Assembly: GCF_000518745.1 (NCBI RefSeq)
Contig: NZ_KI912487.1
Coordinates: 289,582 to 353,581, forward strand
DNA: 64,000 bases
Direction: 5' to 3'
Source: Phaseolibacter flectens ATCC 12775
GTDB taxonomy: Bacteria > Pseudomonadota > Gammaproteobacteria > Enterobacterales > Enterobacteriaceae
A program made the translations under genes and the position numbers. Of the stretch, positions 42,589 through 51,286 are shown piece by piece (within the stretch, counting starts at the first letter, position 1; each line of letters starts with the position of its first letter). The notes under the pieces are model-generated. The model saw nothing but the letters and a program-made list of their open reading frames with translations, had not been told where the DNA came from and made no database searches.

Positions 42589-43269
42589 ATGGCTGGCATA
42601 CCTGTCATTGATGCTGCAATTTTCGATATGGATGGCTTACTGATTAATTCCGAACCATTTTGGAAACACGCGGAACTCGCCGTACTTAAAGAGGCAGGGA
42701 TTGATTTACAGCTAAAAAAATATTTGCCTGATACAACCGGACTGCGCATCGATCAAGTCATGAAATTATGGTTACAAGCGGCAAAGAAACCCGAATGTGC
42801 GATTGCTCAATTAACTGAACAGATTACTGAACGCGTGGTGAAGGACATCATGACTCACAAACCGATGATGCCGGGCGTCAAACACGCATTACAACTCTGT
42901 CAACAGCAAGGACTAAAGATCGGACTCGCTTCGGCCTCGCCTCGCTCGATGATTAATACAGTGCTACAAGTGTTGCAAATCGAACCGTTTTTTGACGCCG
43001 TGTGTTCAGCGGAAACCCTACCTTACAGTAAACCCCATCCTCAGGTTTATCTCAATGCGGCTCAAGCGCTGGGAGTCGATCCCTTACGCTGCGTTGCTTT
43101 AGAAGATTCACGTAATGGGATGATTGCCGCCAGTGCAGCTCGCATGCGCGTGATCGTCGTCCCCGCAGCGGAACAAGCTGTAGGATCTTTCTGGTCATTA
43201 GCTAACGTCAAACTGACTACACTACAGCAGCTCACTCTCGGCCATTTGGGGTGTGGATCCTTATCTTAA
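42589..43269 (+). CDS. hxpB: HAD-family hexitol phosphatase HxpB (YniC)
   Basis: A 226-residue haloacid-dehalogenase-type sugar phosphatase (E. coli HxpB, 222 residues, acts on 2-deoxyglucose-6-phosphate and hexitol phosphates). The nucleophile motif is DMDG at 13-16, followed by LLINSEPFW; motif 2 is LASASP, motif 3 has SKPHPQVYL, and motif 4 ALEDSRNGMIAA. The start at 42589 is chosen by alignment and GGGG upstream; an in-frame ATG lies at 42577. The last ~60 bases are part of a tandem duplication that extends downstream. Confidence 0.95.
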   Translation: MAGIPVIDAAIFDMDGLLINSEPFWKHAELAVLKEAGIDLQLKKYLPDTTGLRIDQVMKLWLQAAKKPECAIAQLTEQITERVVKDIMTHKPMMPGVKHALQLCQQQGLKIGLASASPRSMINTVLQVLQIEPFFDAVCSAETLPYSKPHPQVYLNAAQALGVDPLRCVALEDSRNGMIAASAARMRVIVVPAAEQAVGSFWSLANVKLTTLQQLTLGHLGCGSLS

Positions 43270-43542
43270 AGTCGCGTTGCGGGCGAAAACACCTGAGATA
43301 AAAATCAATCCTCACTCGCCTTCATTCGTTTGATCACCTTTCCGCCCTTATCATGACAGCATTCGGCATAAGGGCGAAACAATTTTAACCTCAGGTTCCG
43401 ATACCAATCGCATACGTGTCTGCCCTTATATTAGGTTTTATCGCTTTTACCGGGCATGACTTATTTATTACTTGTGACAACGTCACCTCTTTATTTTATC
43501 TTGTGGTTTATTTATACTCGATATATTCACTGCAATGCTTGG
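43210..43542 (+). repeat. Tandem duplication, copy 1 (hxpB tail and spacer)
   Basis: First copy of a ~333-335 bp unit. It begins at AAACTGACTACA inside the hxpB end and runs through the spacer. Landmarks CCTGAG (43292 and 43625) and CATACGTG (43411 and 43746) recur 333-335 bases later. Confidence 0.85.
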
Positions 43543-43880
43543 AAACAGACTACAGAACAGCAACTCACTCTCAGCCATTTGCGATGCAGATCCTCATCTT
43601 AAGGTAGCATTGCGCGAGGGAACGCCTGAGATAAAAATCATTCCTCACTCGCCTTCATTCGTTTGATGACCTTTACCGCCCTTATCATGCCAGCGTTCGG
43701 CATCAAGGCGAAGCAATATTAACCTCAGGGTTTCGATAAAAATCGCATACGTGTCTGCCCTTATATTAGGCTTTATCGCCCTAGTCGGTCAGGACCTATT
43801 TATTATTTGTTACAACGTCACCTATTTATTTTATCTCGTGGTTTATTTATACTGGATATATTCACAGCAACGCTTTGAGA
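43543..43880 (+). repeat. Tandem duplication, copy 2 (up to ydjM)
   Basis: Second copy, from AAACAGACTACA at 43543 to the related ACAGACACTA just before the ydjM start. By eye it is about 80-85% identical to copy 1. It contains a degraded copy of the hxpB 3' end. Both copies keep a GTG-initiated hydrophobic open frame (43416 and 43751) starting SALILGFIA; in copy 2 this frame runs into ydjM. Confidence 0.85.
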
Positions 43881-43891
43881 CAGACACTACC

Positions 43892-44476
43892 ATGACCGCC
43901 GAAGGCCACGTAATTTTTGCCCTTGCTACTGCAGTGATCGCAAAGCAATATCATTTTACCGAGGTACTCGCGACAGCGGATTGGTGGCATATCATCCCCG
44001 CCACACTGCTGACCTGTCTGCTACCGGATCTTGATCACCCCCATTCCTTTACGGGTCAGCGATTACCTTGGATTGCTCGTCCATTGTCACGACTTGTCGG
44101 CCATCGCGGATTAACTCATAGCCTTCTTATCATTATTGTTCTGCTATATCTCTGCCAATTGCATCCTGTCGGCATGCGACTGCCTGCCCCAGACATCATG
44201 CAAAGCCTTGTGCTCGGTTATTGCAGTCATATCGTTGCAGATATGCTTACTCCAGCCGGTGTTCCCCTGTTATGGCCATGCCGTTTTCGATTTAGGATCC
44301 CATTACTTGCCGGTGCGGGGCAGCGTTATCTCGAGCGGGTCTTTTGCCTAGTATTACTGATAGGAGCGGTTTTTCTGCCCGTTGATAACGTTAAACTCGC
44401 CTTATTATCGTTTCACCAGCAGGTCGTATCCAGTCTGGTACACTGGCAAAAAAGAGTGTTAAGCCCCCTGCAGTAA
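43892..44476 (+). CDS. ydjM: DUF457 membrane-bound metal-dependent hydrolase YdjM
   Basis: A 194-residue inner-membrane protein of the YdjM/LexA-regulated family (E. coli YdjM 196 residues, SOS-induced). The start at 43892 (MTAEGHVIFA) is chosen by alignment; the frame is open 47 codons further upstream into the duplicated spacer. Metal-type motifs are LLPDLDHPHSF, GHRGLTHSL and SHIVADMLTPAGVPLLWP. Several membrane segments are present. I did not find a clear LexA box directly upstream; if lost, the duplication may be the reason. Confidence 0.92.
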   Translation: MTAEGHVIFALATAVIAKQYHFTEVLATADWWHIIPATLLTCLLPDLDHPHSFTGQRLPWIARPLSRLVGHRGLTHSLLIIIVLLYLCQLHPVGMRLPAPDIMQSLVLGYCSHIVADMLTPAGVPLLWPCRFRFRIPLLAGAGQRYLERVFCLVLLIGAVFLPVDNVKLALLSFHQQVVSSLVHWQKRVLSPLQ

Positions 44477-44614
44477 AATACTTGTTATTCATAGACCTAA
44501 AAGTTATTAACAATGATTTTTTTGTATAAAAACAAAGTTTGGCTACATGTTAGATTGTCCCGCTGTTTACTTTTATTTTAAAGCCATGTCTCTTTGGGCA
44601 ATTCTGAGGTTATA

Positions 44615-46006
44615 ATGAACGTCCCCCTCATTGTTAATGTTCTGATATTTATTGTTTTAATTCTAGGTCTTGCCAAGGCAGGGGCTCAGCGCTGGAGTCT
44701 TTCTCGCAAAGTGTTAGTCGGCTTGGTGCTGGGCGTTCTCTTTGGTTTGGGGTTGCAGCTGTACTATGGTAATGATTCAACTGTCATCGGCCAGACCAGC
44801 AGTTGGATTAATGTCGTCGGTAATGGCTATGTTCAATTACTACAAATGGTAGTCATGCCGCTGGTTTTTGCTTCAATTCTCAGTGCTGTTGCTCGACTGC
44901 ACAATGCAAGTTCTCTGGGTAAAATCAGTTTTTTAACCATTGCCGTTTTGCTCTTTACTACCGCCATTGCCGCACTGGTTGCTGTCTTGGTGACATGGCT
45001 GTTTCATCTTAACGCCGCCGGCTTGGTACAGGGTGTTCAAGAAAGTGCAAGGTTAAATGCGATCCAAACCACTTATCTTGGTAAAGTGTCTGACTTAACC
45101 CTGCCACAATTGATCCTTTCTTTTATTCCTAAAAATCCGTTTGCTGATTTCACTGGCGCAAGCCCGACATCCATTATTAGCATTGTGATTTTTGCTGTAT
45201 TACTGGGTATTGCTGCAATTCAGTTGGTGAAAGACGCACCAGAAAAAGGGCAACCTGTCCTCAATGCCATTGAGTTACTCCAAGCTTGGATTATGAAGCT
45301 AGTCCGTCTGATTATGCGCTTAACGCCTTATGGCGTCATGGCGTTAATGACAAAAGTTGTCGCCACCGCAAGTCTGCATGATATTCTGAAACTCGGTAGT
45401 TTTGTGATTGCTTCCTATCTCGGTCTCTTTCTGATGTTTATTACCCATGCTTTGTTGTTAGCCGTGAATGGTATTCATCCCTTACGCTATTTCAAAAAAG
45501 TCTGGCCCGTCATTAGCTTTGCTTTCACTAGCCGATCAAGTGCAGCCAGTATTCCCTTAAGTATCGAAGCGCAAACTCAGCGCTTGGGAACACCCGAGTC
45601 TATCGCCAGTTTTTCGGCCTCTTTCGGCGCGACCATTGGTCAAAATGGCTGTGCTGGGCTCTATCCCGCGATGCTGGCGGTCATGGTGGCACCCACAATG
45701 GGAATCAATCCTTTTGAACCGATGTGGATCGCGACTCTGGTTGGTTTGGTGACCTTGAGTTCCGTCGGCGTTGCCGGTGTCGGGGGCGGCGCGACGTTTG
45801 CTGCTTTGATTGTTTTACCTGCGTTAGGATTACCTGTCACCTTGGTTGCGCTGTTGATCTCAATTGAGCCACTGATTGACATGGGAAGAACAGCACTGAA
45901 TGTCAATGGGTCGATGACAGCCGGAACACTGACCAGTCGTTGGTTGGGACAAACTCAACGTGAGATATTTGATCGTGAGCAGCATGCAGCGCTGAAACGC
46001 CAGTAA
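44615..46006 (+). CDS. tcyP: Cystine/sulfur-amino-acid symporter TcyP (YdjN)
   Basis: A 463-residue transporter of the dicarboxylate/amino acid:cation symporter (SDF) family that imports L-cystine. The start at 44615 (MNVPLIVNV) gives exactly the E. coli length; the frame is open seven codons upstream. Family blocks are [23 protein letters not shown] ([12 protein letters not shown]), [13 protein letters not shown] for the substrate hairpin, [14 protein letters not shown], and [12 protein letters not shown] near the end. It follows ydjM as in E. coli. Confidence 0.96.
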   Translation: MNVPLIVNVLIFIVLILGLAKAGAQRWSLSRKVLVGLVLGVLFGLGLQLYYGNDSTVIGQTSSWINVVGNGYVQLLQMVVMPLVFASILSAVARLHNASSLGKISFLTIAVLLFTTAIAALVAVLVTWLFHLNAAGLVQGVQESARLNAIQTTYLGKVSDLTLPQLILSFIPKNPFADFTGASPTSIISIVIFAVLLGIAAIQLVKDAPEKGQPVLNAIELLQAWIMKLVRLIMRLTPYGVMALMTKVVATASLHDILKLGSFVIASYLGLFLMFITHALLLAVNGIHPLRYFKKVWPVISFAFTSRSSAASIPLSIEAQTQRLGTPESIASFSASFGATIGQNGCAGLYPAMLAVMVAPTMGINPFEPMWIATLVGLVTLSSVGVAGVGGGATFAALIVLPALGLPVTLVALLISIEPLIDMGRTALNVNGSMTAGTLTSRWLGQTQREIFDREQHAALKRQ

Positions 46007-46014
46007 TGCTAATC

Positions 46015-46047
46015 CACAATAATCCCGTGAAAGACGGGATTATTGTG
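46015..46047 (+). terminator. 14-bp hairpin after tcyP
   Basis: A perfect 14-bp stem (46015-46028 with 46034-46047) with GAAAG loop lies 9 bases after tcyP and between it and convergent osmE. It lacks a T-run but is very stable and is probably a shared transcript end. Confidence 0.65.
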
Positions 46048-46126
46048 CGATCCCCCTCTATCAATGGATTACCGTTCCATTGCCCTCTCGGTAATCCACT
46101 GACTGAACAGCCTTAAAATAAGCTAA

Positions 46127-46465
46127 TCAGTGATGAACCAAGGGATCCGAGTCATAATCGGCACAGCTCTGGAAGCCATAATTCAGCACATGCCCACCTT
46201 CGGTGTAGCTAACAAAGTAAGTTAACGGTTTTTTATTGGCATCTTCACCAATGACATAGGTTTCACAGCTGCCACGAGCAAAGGTCATATTGATGCGGGT
46301 GGCAGGCTGACCTGCAATCGTATGAACTTGTTGACGACTCATGCCTTTTTTCACATTTTTTACCACGGGTTCAGTTAAGTAGCTTTCCGCTTTTTTGTAC
46401 GTCGTACAACCACTAAGTAAAATAGCCCCTATAATTGCGACTAACAAACCTGTTGTTTTGTGCAT
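46127..46465 (-). CDS. osmE: Osmotically inducible lipoprotein OsmE (SmpA/BamE-like)
   Basis: A 112-residue lipoprotein with lipobox LLSGC (Cys20) and a BamE/SmpA-like fold, visible as VVKNVKKGMSRQQVHTIAGQP. The C-terminal CADYDSDP is also typical of OsmE. E. coli osmE is induced by high osmolarity and in stationary phase; its role is not settled. In E. coli it precedes nadE, and here an MFS gene is inserted between the two on the opposite strand. Confidence 0.94.
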   Translation of the reverse strand: MHKTTGLLVAIIGAILLSGCTTYKKAESYLTEPVVKNVKKGMSRQQVHTIAGQPATRINMTFARGSCETYVIGEDANKKPLTYFVSYTEGGHVLNYGFQSCADYDSDPLVHH

Positions 46466-46663
46466 TTTTATTTACCTCAGAGTCATAAATTATTTAAGCA
46501 ATTAACACCTGCGCCAGTCGGCTGTGTTAAAGTGTAGCGCTGAATGATCATAAAAACAGCCTTGTTCTGATAAATAACCGGATGAATACCACCATTTCGT
46601 TTTTTTTTATGTACTGCCATAAAATCAGGCAGACTCACTCACATTTACTCTGTAAGAGGTTCA

Positions 46664-47863
46664 ATGTCTAATAAGCACACACCAGGTATGGCGCTGGCGA
46701 TCCCTCTCGGCCTAATGGCGGGTCTCGGTCCACTTTGTATTGACTTATATCTGCCCGCACTGCCTCAACTTGCGGAAGATTTATCGCTGAGCTCGACTGG
46801 AGCCCAGCTCAGCCTGACGGCAGGCTTGGCGGGGCTTGGTTTAGGACAACTGATTTTTGGGCCACTCAGTGATAAATACGGTCGGATCCGTCCTTTATTA
46901 GTTTCTTTATTGATTCTCATTGTGGCATCCATTGCTTGTGCTTATGCACAAAGTCTTCCTCAACTGTTGGCGGCTAGGTTGTTACAGGGGCTCGGCGGCG
47001 CAGGCGGCGCGGTACTCTCTCGGGCGATCGCGCGGGATAATTTTAATGGCCATTTACTGACCAAATTTTTTGCCATGCTACTGCTGGTCAATGGCTTGGC
47101 ACCGATCCTTGCTCCTATTTTGGGTAGCGCCATGATGTCCGTCACCAATTGGCGCGGCTTATTTCTTACCCTCTCAAGCATAGGATTACTGCTTCTGCTC
47201 ATGACCCGGCTCAAAGTGGCAGAAAGTCTGAAAGTTGAGAATCGCAGCGAGGGTCCCCTACTCAGGGCTTGGCTGCAACCTTTACACGTCATCCAGCAAC
47301 GCTATTTTATGGGGTATTGTCTTACCCAAGGCTTTATGATGGCAGGGATGTTTGCCTATATTGGGGCTTCCCCGTTTGTCCTACAACAACTGTATGGTAT
47401 GTCTCCTCAAGCGTTTAGTTTCTGCTTTGCCATTAACGGCCTCGGCCTAATTTTGGCCTCGCAAATCAGCTCACGGCTTTGCCCACTTTTTGGCGAGTAT
47501 GCGATCCTCAAGGCCGGCCTATTACTGGGTTTTACTGCCTCATTGCTGTTAGTCATTTGCAGTGCGTGGCAAGCCCCACTGCCATTGATCCTTTGTGCCT
47601 TATTTTTCAGTATTTCCAGTAACGCTATTATCTCAACAACGGCCTCCTCCCTCGCCATGCAAAGTCAGGGCAAACGTGCGGGCAGTGCATCCGCAGTGAT
47701 TGGTGTCACCATGTTTGCACTTGGATCTCTGGCGATCCCGATAGCCGGATTAGGCGGTACCACGGCGCTGAGTATGAGTACGACCATTTTTGGTTGTTTT
47801 AGTTTGGCCTGTTTAATGTTTTTGTTATTAGCCCAGCGACCTCAACCGAAAACAAACAGATAA
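46664..47863 (+). CDS. Bcr/CflA family drug-efflux MFS transporter
   Basis: A 399-residue transporter with about 12 membrane segments. CIDLYLPALPQLAEDLSLS and the loop GPLSDKYGRIRP are typical of the Bcr/CflA subfamily, and GGAGGAVLSRAIARD is the motif of segment 5. Substrate unknown; candidates are chloramphenicol- or bicyclomycin-like drugs, or peptides. It is between osmE and nadE, where E. coli has no such gene, so it may have been gained. It is a distant paralogue of the gene at 16966. Start supported by AGAGG at 46653. Confidence 0.88.
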   Translation: MSNKHTPGMALAIPLGLMAGLGPLCIDLYLPALPQLAEDLSLSSTGAQLSLTAGLAGLGLGQLIFGPLSDKYGRIRPLLVSLLILIVASIACAYAQSLPQLLAARLLQGLGGAGGAVLSRAIARDNFNGHLLTKFFAMLLLVNGLAPILAPILGSAMMSVTNWRGLFLTLSSIGLLLLLMTRLKVAESLKVENRSEGPLLRAWLQPLHVIQQRYFMGYCLTQGFMMAGMFAYIGASPFVLQQLYGMSPQAFSFCFAINGLGLILASQISSRLCPLFGEYAILKAGLLLGFTASLLLVICSAWQAPLPLILCALFFSISSNAIISTTASSLAMQSQGKRAGSASAVIGVTMFALGSLAIPIAGLGGTTALSMSTTIFGCFSLACLMFLLLAQRPQPKTNR

Positions 47864-47947
47864 AATGTTTAATCTCTTATTAAAATAGGCGATATTAGGC
47901 GGGTAAATACAATCTGCCTTTTTTTGAGACTGACTGAGGATTATGAG

Positions 47948-48781
47948 ATGTCTTTAAAACAAAAAATCATTGAGACGTTGGGGGTACGCCCTGTGATTGA
48001 TCCTAAACAAGAGATTCGCCGAAGTATTGACTTTCTCAAAGCCTATCTACAGGCATCAAAAGGATTAACACATCTCGTACTCGGGATCAGTGGCGGTCAA
48101 GATTCAACCTTGACGGGTAAGCTCTGTCAGATAGCAGTTAGCGAGTTACGGCATGAAACTGGCAATGAGCAATATCAATTCATTGCCGTTCGCCTTCCTT
48201 ATGGCCAACAACTGGACGAACAAGATTGCCAAGATGCCCTTGCCTTCATACAGCCAGACAAAACCTTGACAGTCGATATTAAACCGGCGGTATTCGCCAG
48301 TGAGCAGTCCTTGCAACAAGCAGGTATTGTGCTTTCTGACTTTGTCCGTGGTAATGAAAAAGCCCGTCAGCGAATGAAAGTGCAATACAGTATCGCCGGT
48401 ATGAATCAGGGGATCGTGGTTGGAACCGATCATGCCGCAGAAGCGGTCACTGGATTTTTCACCAAATATGGTGATGGCGGTACGGACATTAATCCCCTTT
48501 TTCGCTTAAACAAACGGCAAGGTAAAGCCTTATTGCAACATCTTAATTGCCCGGAGCATTTATGGAAAAAAGCCCCAACCGCCGATCTTGAAGATGACAG
48601 GCCCGGTCTGCAAGATGAAATTGCTCTGGGTGTCACCTACGACGAAATTGATGATTACCTCGAGAATAAGCCGGTAACGGACAAAGCGGCAGCCACCATT
48701 GAACAGTGGTATTTGAAAACAGAACACAAACGCCGACCTCCGGTGACGGTTTTCGACGATTTTTGGCAGGCTCATTCTTAA
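47948..48781 (+). CDS. nadE: NH3-dependent NAD+ synthetase
   Basis: A 277-residue enzyme that amidates nicotinic acid adenine dinucleotide using ammonia and ATP. The N-type ATP pyrophosphatase P-loop SGGQDS is at residues 48-53. Other blocks are [39 protein letters not shown], and the closing [17 protein letters not shown]. The start at 47948 (MSLKQKII) fits the E. coli N-terminus (275 residues); eight extra codons are open upstream. The cho and ves genes that follow in E. coli are missing. Confidence 0.97.
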   Translation: MSLKQKIIETLGVRPVIDPKQEIRRSIDFLKAYLQASKGLTHLVLGISGGQDSTLTGKLCQIAVSELRHETGNEQYQFIAVRLPYGQQLDEQDCQDALAFIQPDKTLTVDIKPAVFASEQSLQQAGIVLSDFVRGNEKARQRMKVQYSIAGMNQGIVVGTDHAAEAVTGFFTKYGDGGTDINPLFRLNKRQGKALLQHLNCPEHLWKKAPTADLEDDRPGLQDEIALGVTYDEIDDYLENKPVTDKAAATIEQWYLKTEHKRRPPVTVFDDFWQAHS

Positions 48782-48791
48782 GATAACAATG

Positions 48792-48847
48792 CAAAGTGAG
48801 AGAGATCATCATCCACAACCTGTTCGGCGTATGAATCTCTCACTTTG
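48792..48847. repeat. 12-bp inverted repeat after nadE
   Basis: Perfect 12-bp arms (48792-48803 and 48836-48847, AAAGTGAGAGA type) flank a 32-base loop, 10 bases after nadE. It may be the nadE transcript end. There is no T-run. Confidence 0.6.
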
Positions 48848-49021
48848 TCGCATGATCTTGGCCTGAGCGCAGATTAATCTTCCCGACATTTTTCAGATCT
48901 TATCGTGTATCTTCTCCATTGCCGAATACGACTCCTTGGGCAATGAACCACTTGCTTAGTAAAGTCAACCTGCCTCATTTTTTACGCGGCTGTCCCCCGT
49001 AAGTCATCAGGGACGTCCCAC

Positions 49022-49310
49022 TCAGTCACAAACAATAATGGCAATGGCGATGCCATGCTGAGTCATACCATTTTGTGTTAAAAAACCTGAGACTGTCCAC
49101 CAGCAAGGAGAAAACATAAAGTAGCAGGTAAAAGGCAGAGCGGTGCCTTTTTTTACTGTGCGACAAGTTAACTTCTGTCCAGTTTCGCGGATGGCCGATG
49201 ACATGAGCAAGAATGGATGCGGCCGCCATGCCTAAAACATAGACTATCAGCGCAGTCATTAATGGATGATCCACGCTAAGCTCTAACGTGTAAAGGTCGG
49301 CAACGATGAG
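49022..49310 (-). pseudogene. Possible remnant of an MFS transporter
   Basis: On the minus strand the reading just after the CACAG tract gives VADLYTLELSVDHPLM and ALIVYVLGMAAASILAHVI, which looks like the first two segments of a drug-efflux MFS protein (D-Y-PAL and VYVLGMA-type blocks). The pattern then decays into low-similarity sequence up to 49022. No start, ribosome-binding site or full-length frame is present. This is a weak reading; it could also be chance. Confidence 0.25.
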
Positions 49311-49443
49311 CACAGCACAGCACAGCACAGCACAGCACAGCACAGCACAGCACAGCACAGCACAGCAGGACAGTCTAAACCTTAAAGGGACAAGATTGCC
49401 ATTACTGCGTTTACTGGCTGGACATCACCATTACAGACATTAA
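49306..49443 (+). other. Small open frame across the CACAG repeat
   Basis: An ATG at 49306, with AAAGGT about 9 bases upstream, opens a 45-codon frame in which the pentanucleotide repeat is read as repeating STAQH. It ends KGTRLPLLRLLAGHHHYRH. I do not recognise it. It is listed because a repeat number change would shift its frame; expression is unproven. Confidence 0.2.
49311..49365 (+). repeat. (CACAG)11 simple sequence repeat
   Basis: Eleven perfect tandem copies of CACAG, 55 bases. No frame on either strand is stopped inside it. It lies downstream of spy (whose stop is at 49444 on the other strand) and upstream of the possible MFS remnant on the minus strand. A perfect 5-base repeat of this length is prone to slipped-strand change. 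Confidence 0.97.
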
Positions 49444-49914
49444 TTACTTGCGCGGTGCATGCGGCATTTTTCTCTCGGAAGCAAAATGCAGGTAATTCTC
49501 GTTGTACTGCTTTTGCTGTTCAACGTTTAAAATATGATAAATTTTATTTTGTGTTGTAATTCGACTTTGTACCATTTGTTTTTCATGGCTGGCACGTTGT
49601 TCAGCAATGGCATCAATTTTAGATTGTTGCGGGGTTTCACTGATAATTAGGTCATGGATAGCTTGACGATCATCTTGGGCGGGTCTCGGTAAGTTTTTCC
49701 GCTCATCCTGCAACAAGGTTTCGATCTTTTTTTTCTGTTCATCAGTCAGTGTTATGCCTTTAAACATTTTAGCCATTGGCCCCATAGGCTGATGCATACG
49801 ATGCTTAATCGGTGCCTGTGCATTAATATCGTTCGACTGTTCTTCTGCCTGCACCCCATTGATTGTCATAACACTTATCGCTGATGCCAGTATTACTGAA
49901 GGTAGCTTACGCAT
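49444..49914 (-). CDS. spy: Periplasmic chaperone Spy (CpxP/Spy family)
   Basis: A 156-residue periplasmic protein. Signal peptide 1-23 (cleavage after VQA), then an all-helical mature domain with the two LTxxQ-type motifs: LTDEQ at 56-60 and LNVEQ at 129-133. The pair and the segment TQNKIYHIL place it with Spy rather than CpxP; E. coli Spy is 161 residues. It is an ATP-independent chaperone induced by Cpx and Bae envelope stress systems. A CpxR-like site is upstream. Confidence 0.93.
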   Translation of the reverse strand: MRKLPSVILASAISVMTINGVQAEEQSNDINAQAPIKHRMHQPMGPMAKMFKGITLTDEQKKKIETLLQDERKNLPRPAQDDRQAIHDLIISETPQQSKIDAIAEQRASHEKQMVQSRITTQNKIYHILNVEQQKQYNENYLHFASERKMPHAPRK

Positions 49915-50007
49915 AATCGAGTTCCTTAATAGTTAAGTCATTGTGTTTACCACTACAAATCTGAAAATTGATCATAGTCGAATGAGTGTCAAGCTTTGAT
50001 CCTAAAG

Positions 50008-50022
50008 GTAAAGCCTTGCAAA
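50008..50022. promoter_or_regulatory. Candidate CpxR box upstream of spy
   Basis: GTAAA-GCCTT-GCAAA is one base away from the CpxR consensus GTAAA-N5-GTAAA and lies about 94 bases before the spy start. Cpx control of spy is known in E. coli. No clear BaeR site was seen. Confidence 0.45.
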
Positions 50023-50175
50023 GTCTTATCAAGTGACATCCTCCTCGCTCTAAAAGCTGAGGCTCTCTATTGGGTTCAGTTCAGCGTCTGAATCGCCTCG
50101 GTGGGTGCCTGCTGAACGGATGGCCTGAATGCACCTTTGACCTATTTTAACCGCGAGGTCTGCAATGACAACCAT

Positions 50176-50500
50176 CGCGTACTTTTTGCTGAGAGTCATT
50201 GTGACTTTGTGAAAGATCCGCAGCGACTTTGCTCGTGTGTGCGCCGATTTTGAGGTTGAGCTCGTCGAAATGGACGGTGAGCGCATTTACGTACATCTAC
50301 TGATTCATTCTCCACCACATTGGCAATCTCTAACCTAATCATCAGTCTTAAAAGTATTTCAAGTAGATTACTGCGCAAAAATCGCCCCGATAGAGCTCTG
50401 CGCGATCACTACACAATCGTACTTTAGACTTCACCTGATTTTGCCAAGCATTGTGGTGGTGCGTCTCTATCTCTGATCAGACATGATATTGAGAAAGAGA
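50176..50500 (+). pseudogene. Decayed IS200/IS605-family transposase TnpA
   Basis: Read on the plus strand, 50216-50335 gives IRSDFARVCADFEVELVEMDG and then YVHLLIHSPP, followed by a stop. A shift of frame near 50322 restores SNLIISLKSISSRLLRKNRP, an in-frame TAG, then HCGGASLSLIR. These are the HUH region, the middle, and the C-terminal GGAP-type block of Y1 transposases of the IS605 group, which normally read DDHVHLL, LVNSLKGVSSRLLRK and SCGGAPISIIRQYIEQ. The first His of the HUH motif is now Tyr. At least one frameshift and two stops make it dead. No tnpB is nearby, and the ends are not visible. Confidence 0.72.
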
Positions 50501-50522
50501 AACACCGAGTGAATTTAAAACC

Positions 50523-51286
50523 GTGCCTCATGACTCTGCCCCGAAGGATGCCGTTTTACTGCAGTTCGGAACACAACTCGGCTTTCTTTCTCTCGTCGTC
50601 ATTTTCCCGGCACAACCCTTCCGACAACAGAAAAATGCCTGTCGCGCGCAGACCATACTGAGCGCCAATCCGTCTTACTAAACCCGTTTGCTACAGAGAT
50701 TCAAGGCCAGAACAGCAACAATGAAGCATCCTAGTTAGGCAGTATGGGCTAACACACCAACACCAACACCAACAAAGTGTTAAGCCACAAGCTGAAAAGA
50801 GACAACATTGCGCATTTTCCACAAAGCCAACCCAATAAAAGCTGCAGAGACAGTCAGTATGCGATCAAGATAGCAAGTGCAACCACAAGGTGATTAATCG
50901 AGGCGATAGCTGGCTGAACATCTACAATGATAGGGCCACCGATGCCGAAAAAAACAATGAGGCGTGCGATAATGCGACAAGGCTGCATCCATGAAGAGAT
51001 GCCAAACCAAATCCCCCTCTGTAAGACAAGAGACACTGAAGACCAGCGTGTCATCCCGCGTATTATGCCTACTTATTACCCCTCTCGACTTATCAACCAA
51101 GACTCGTTGTTTGTCATCTTATTCGATCATCCCGCTTCCAGTGCCAAGGATGGAATCGAATGTCCTCGTACCTTAAGCCTTGCTTTTTTCTATCCCGGCT
51201 CGCAGTTAGTAGTGACTGTCTACAGATAACCTCGCTCAACCGCCATACCGGTTCGAACCGACAAACTGACGGTGGCTGACCTCGCA
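50523..51286. other. Non-coding stretch between the IS remnant and the ychO-like gene
   Basis: About 760 bases without a gene I can support. A small CACCAA hexamer repeat (three copies) is at 50757-50774. Open frames here are short, overlap each other on both strands and have no family resemblance. Confidence 0.4.

Noticed and set aside
49026..49358. 110-codon minus-strand frame beginning in the CACAG repeat, as an intact gene
   Set aside because: Its start is a GTG inside the repeat with no ribosome-binding site and only its first third looks like a known fold; kept only as a possible remnant.
49311..49365. CACAG tract as a CRISPR-like array
   Set aside because: The units are contiguous 5-mers with no spacers; it is a simple sequence repeat.
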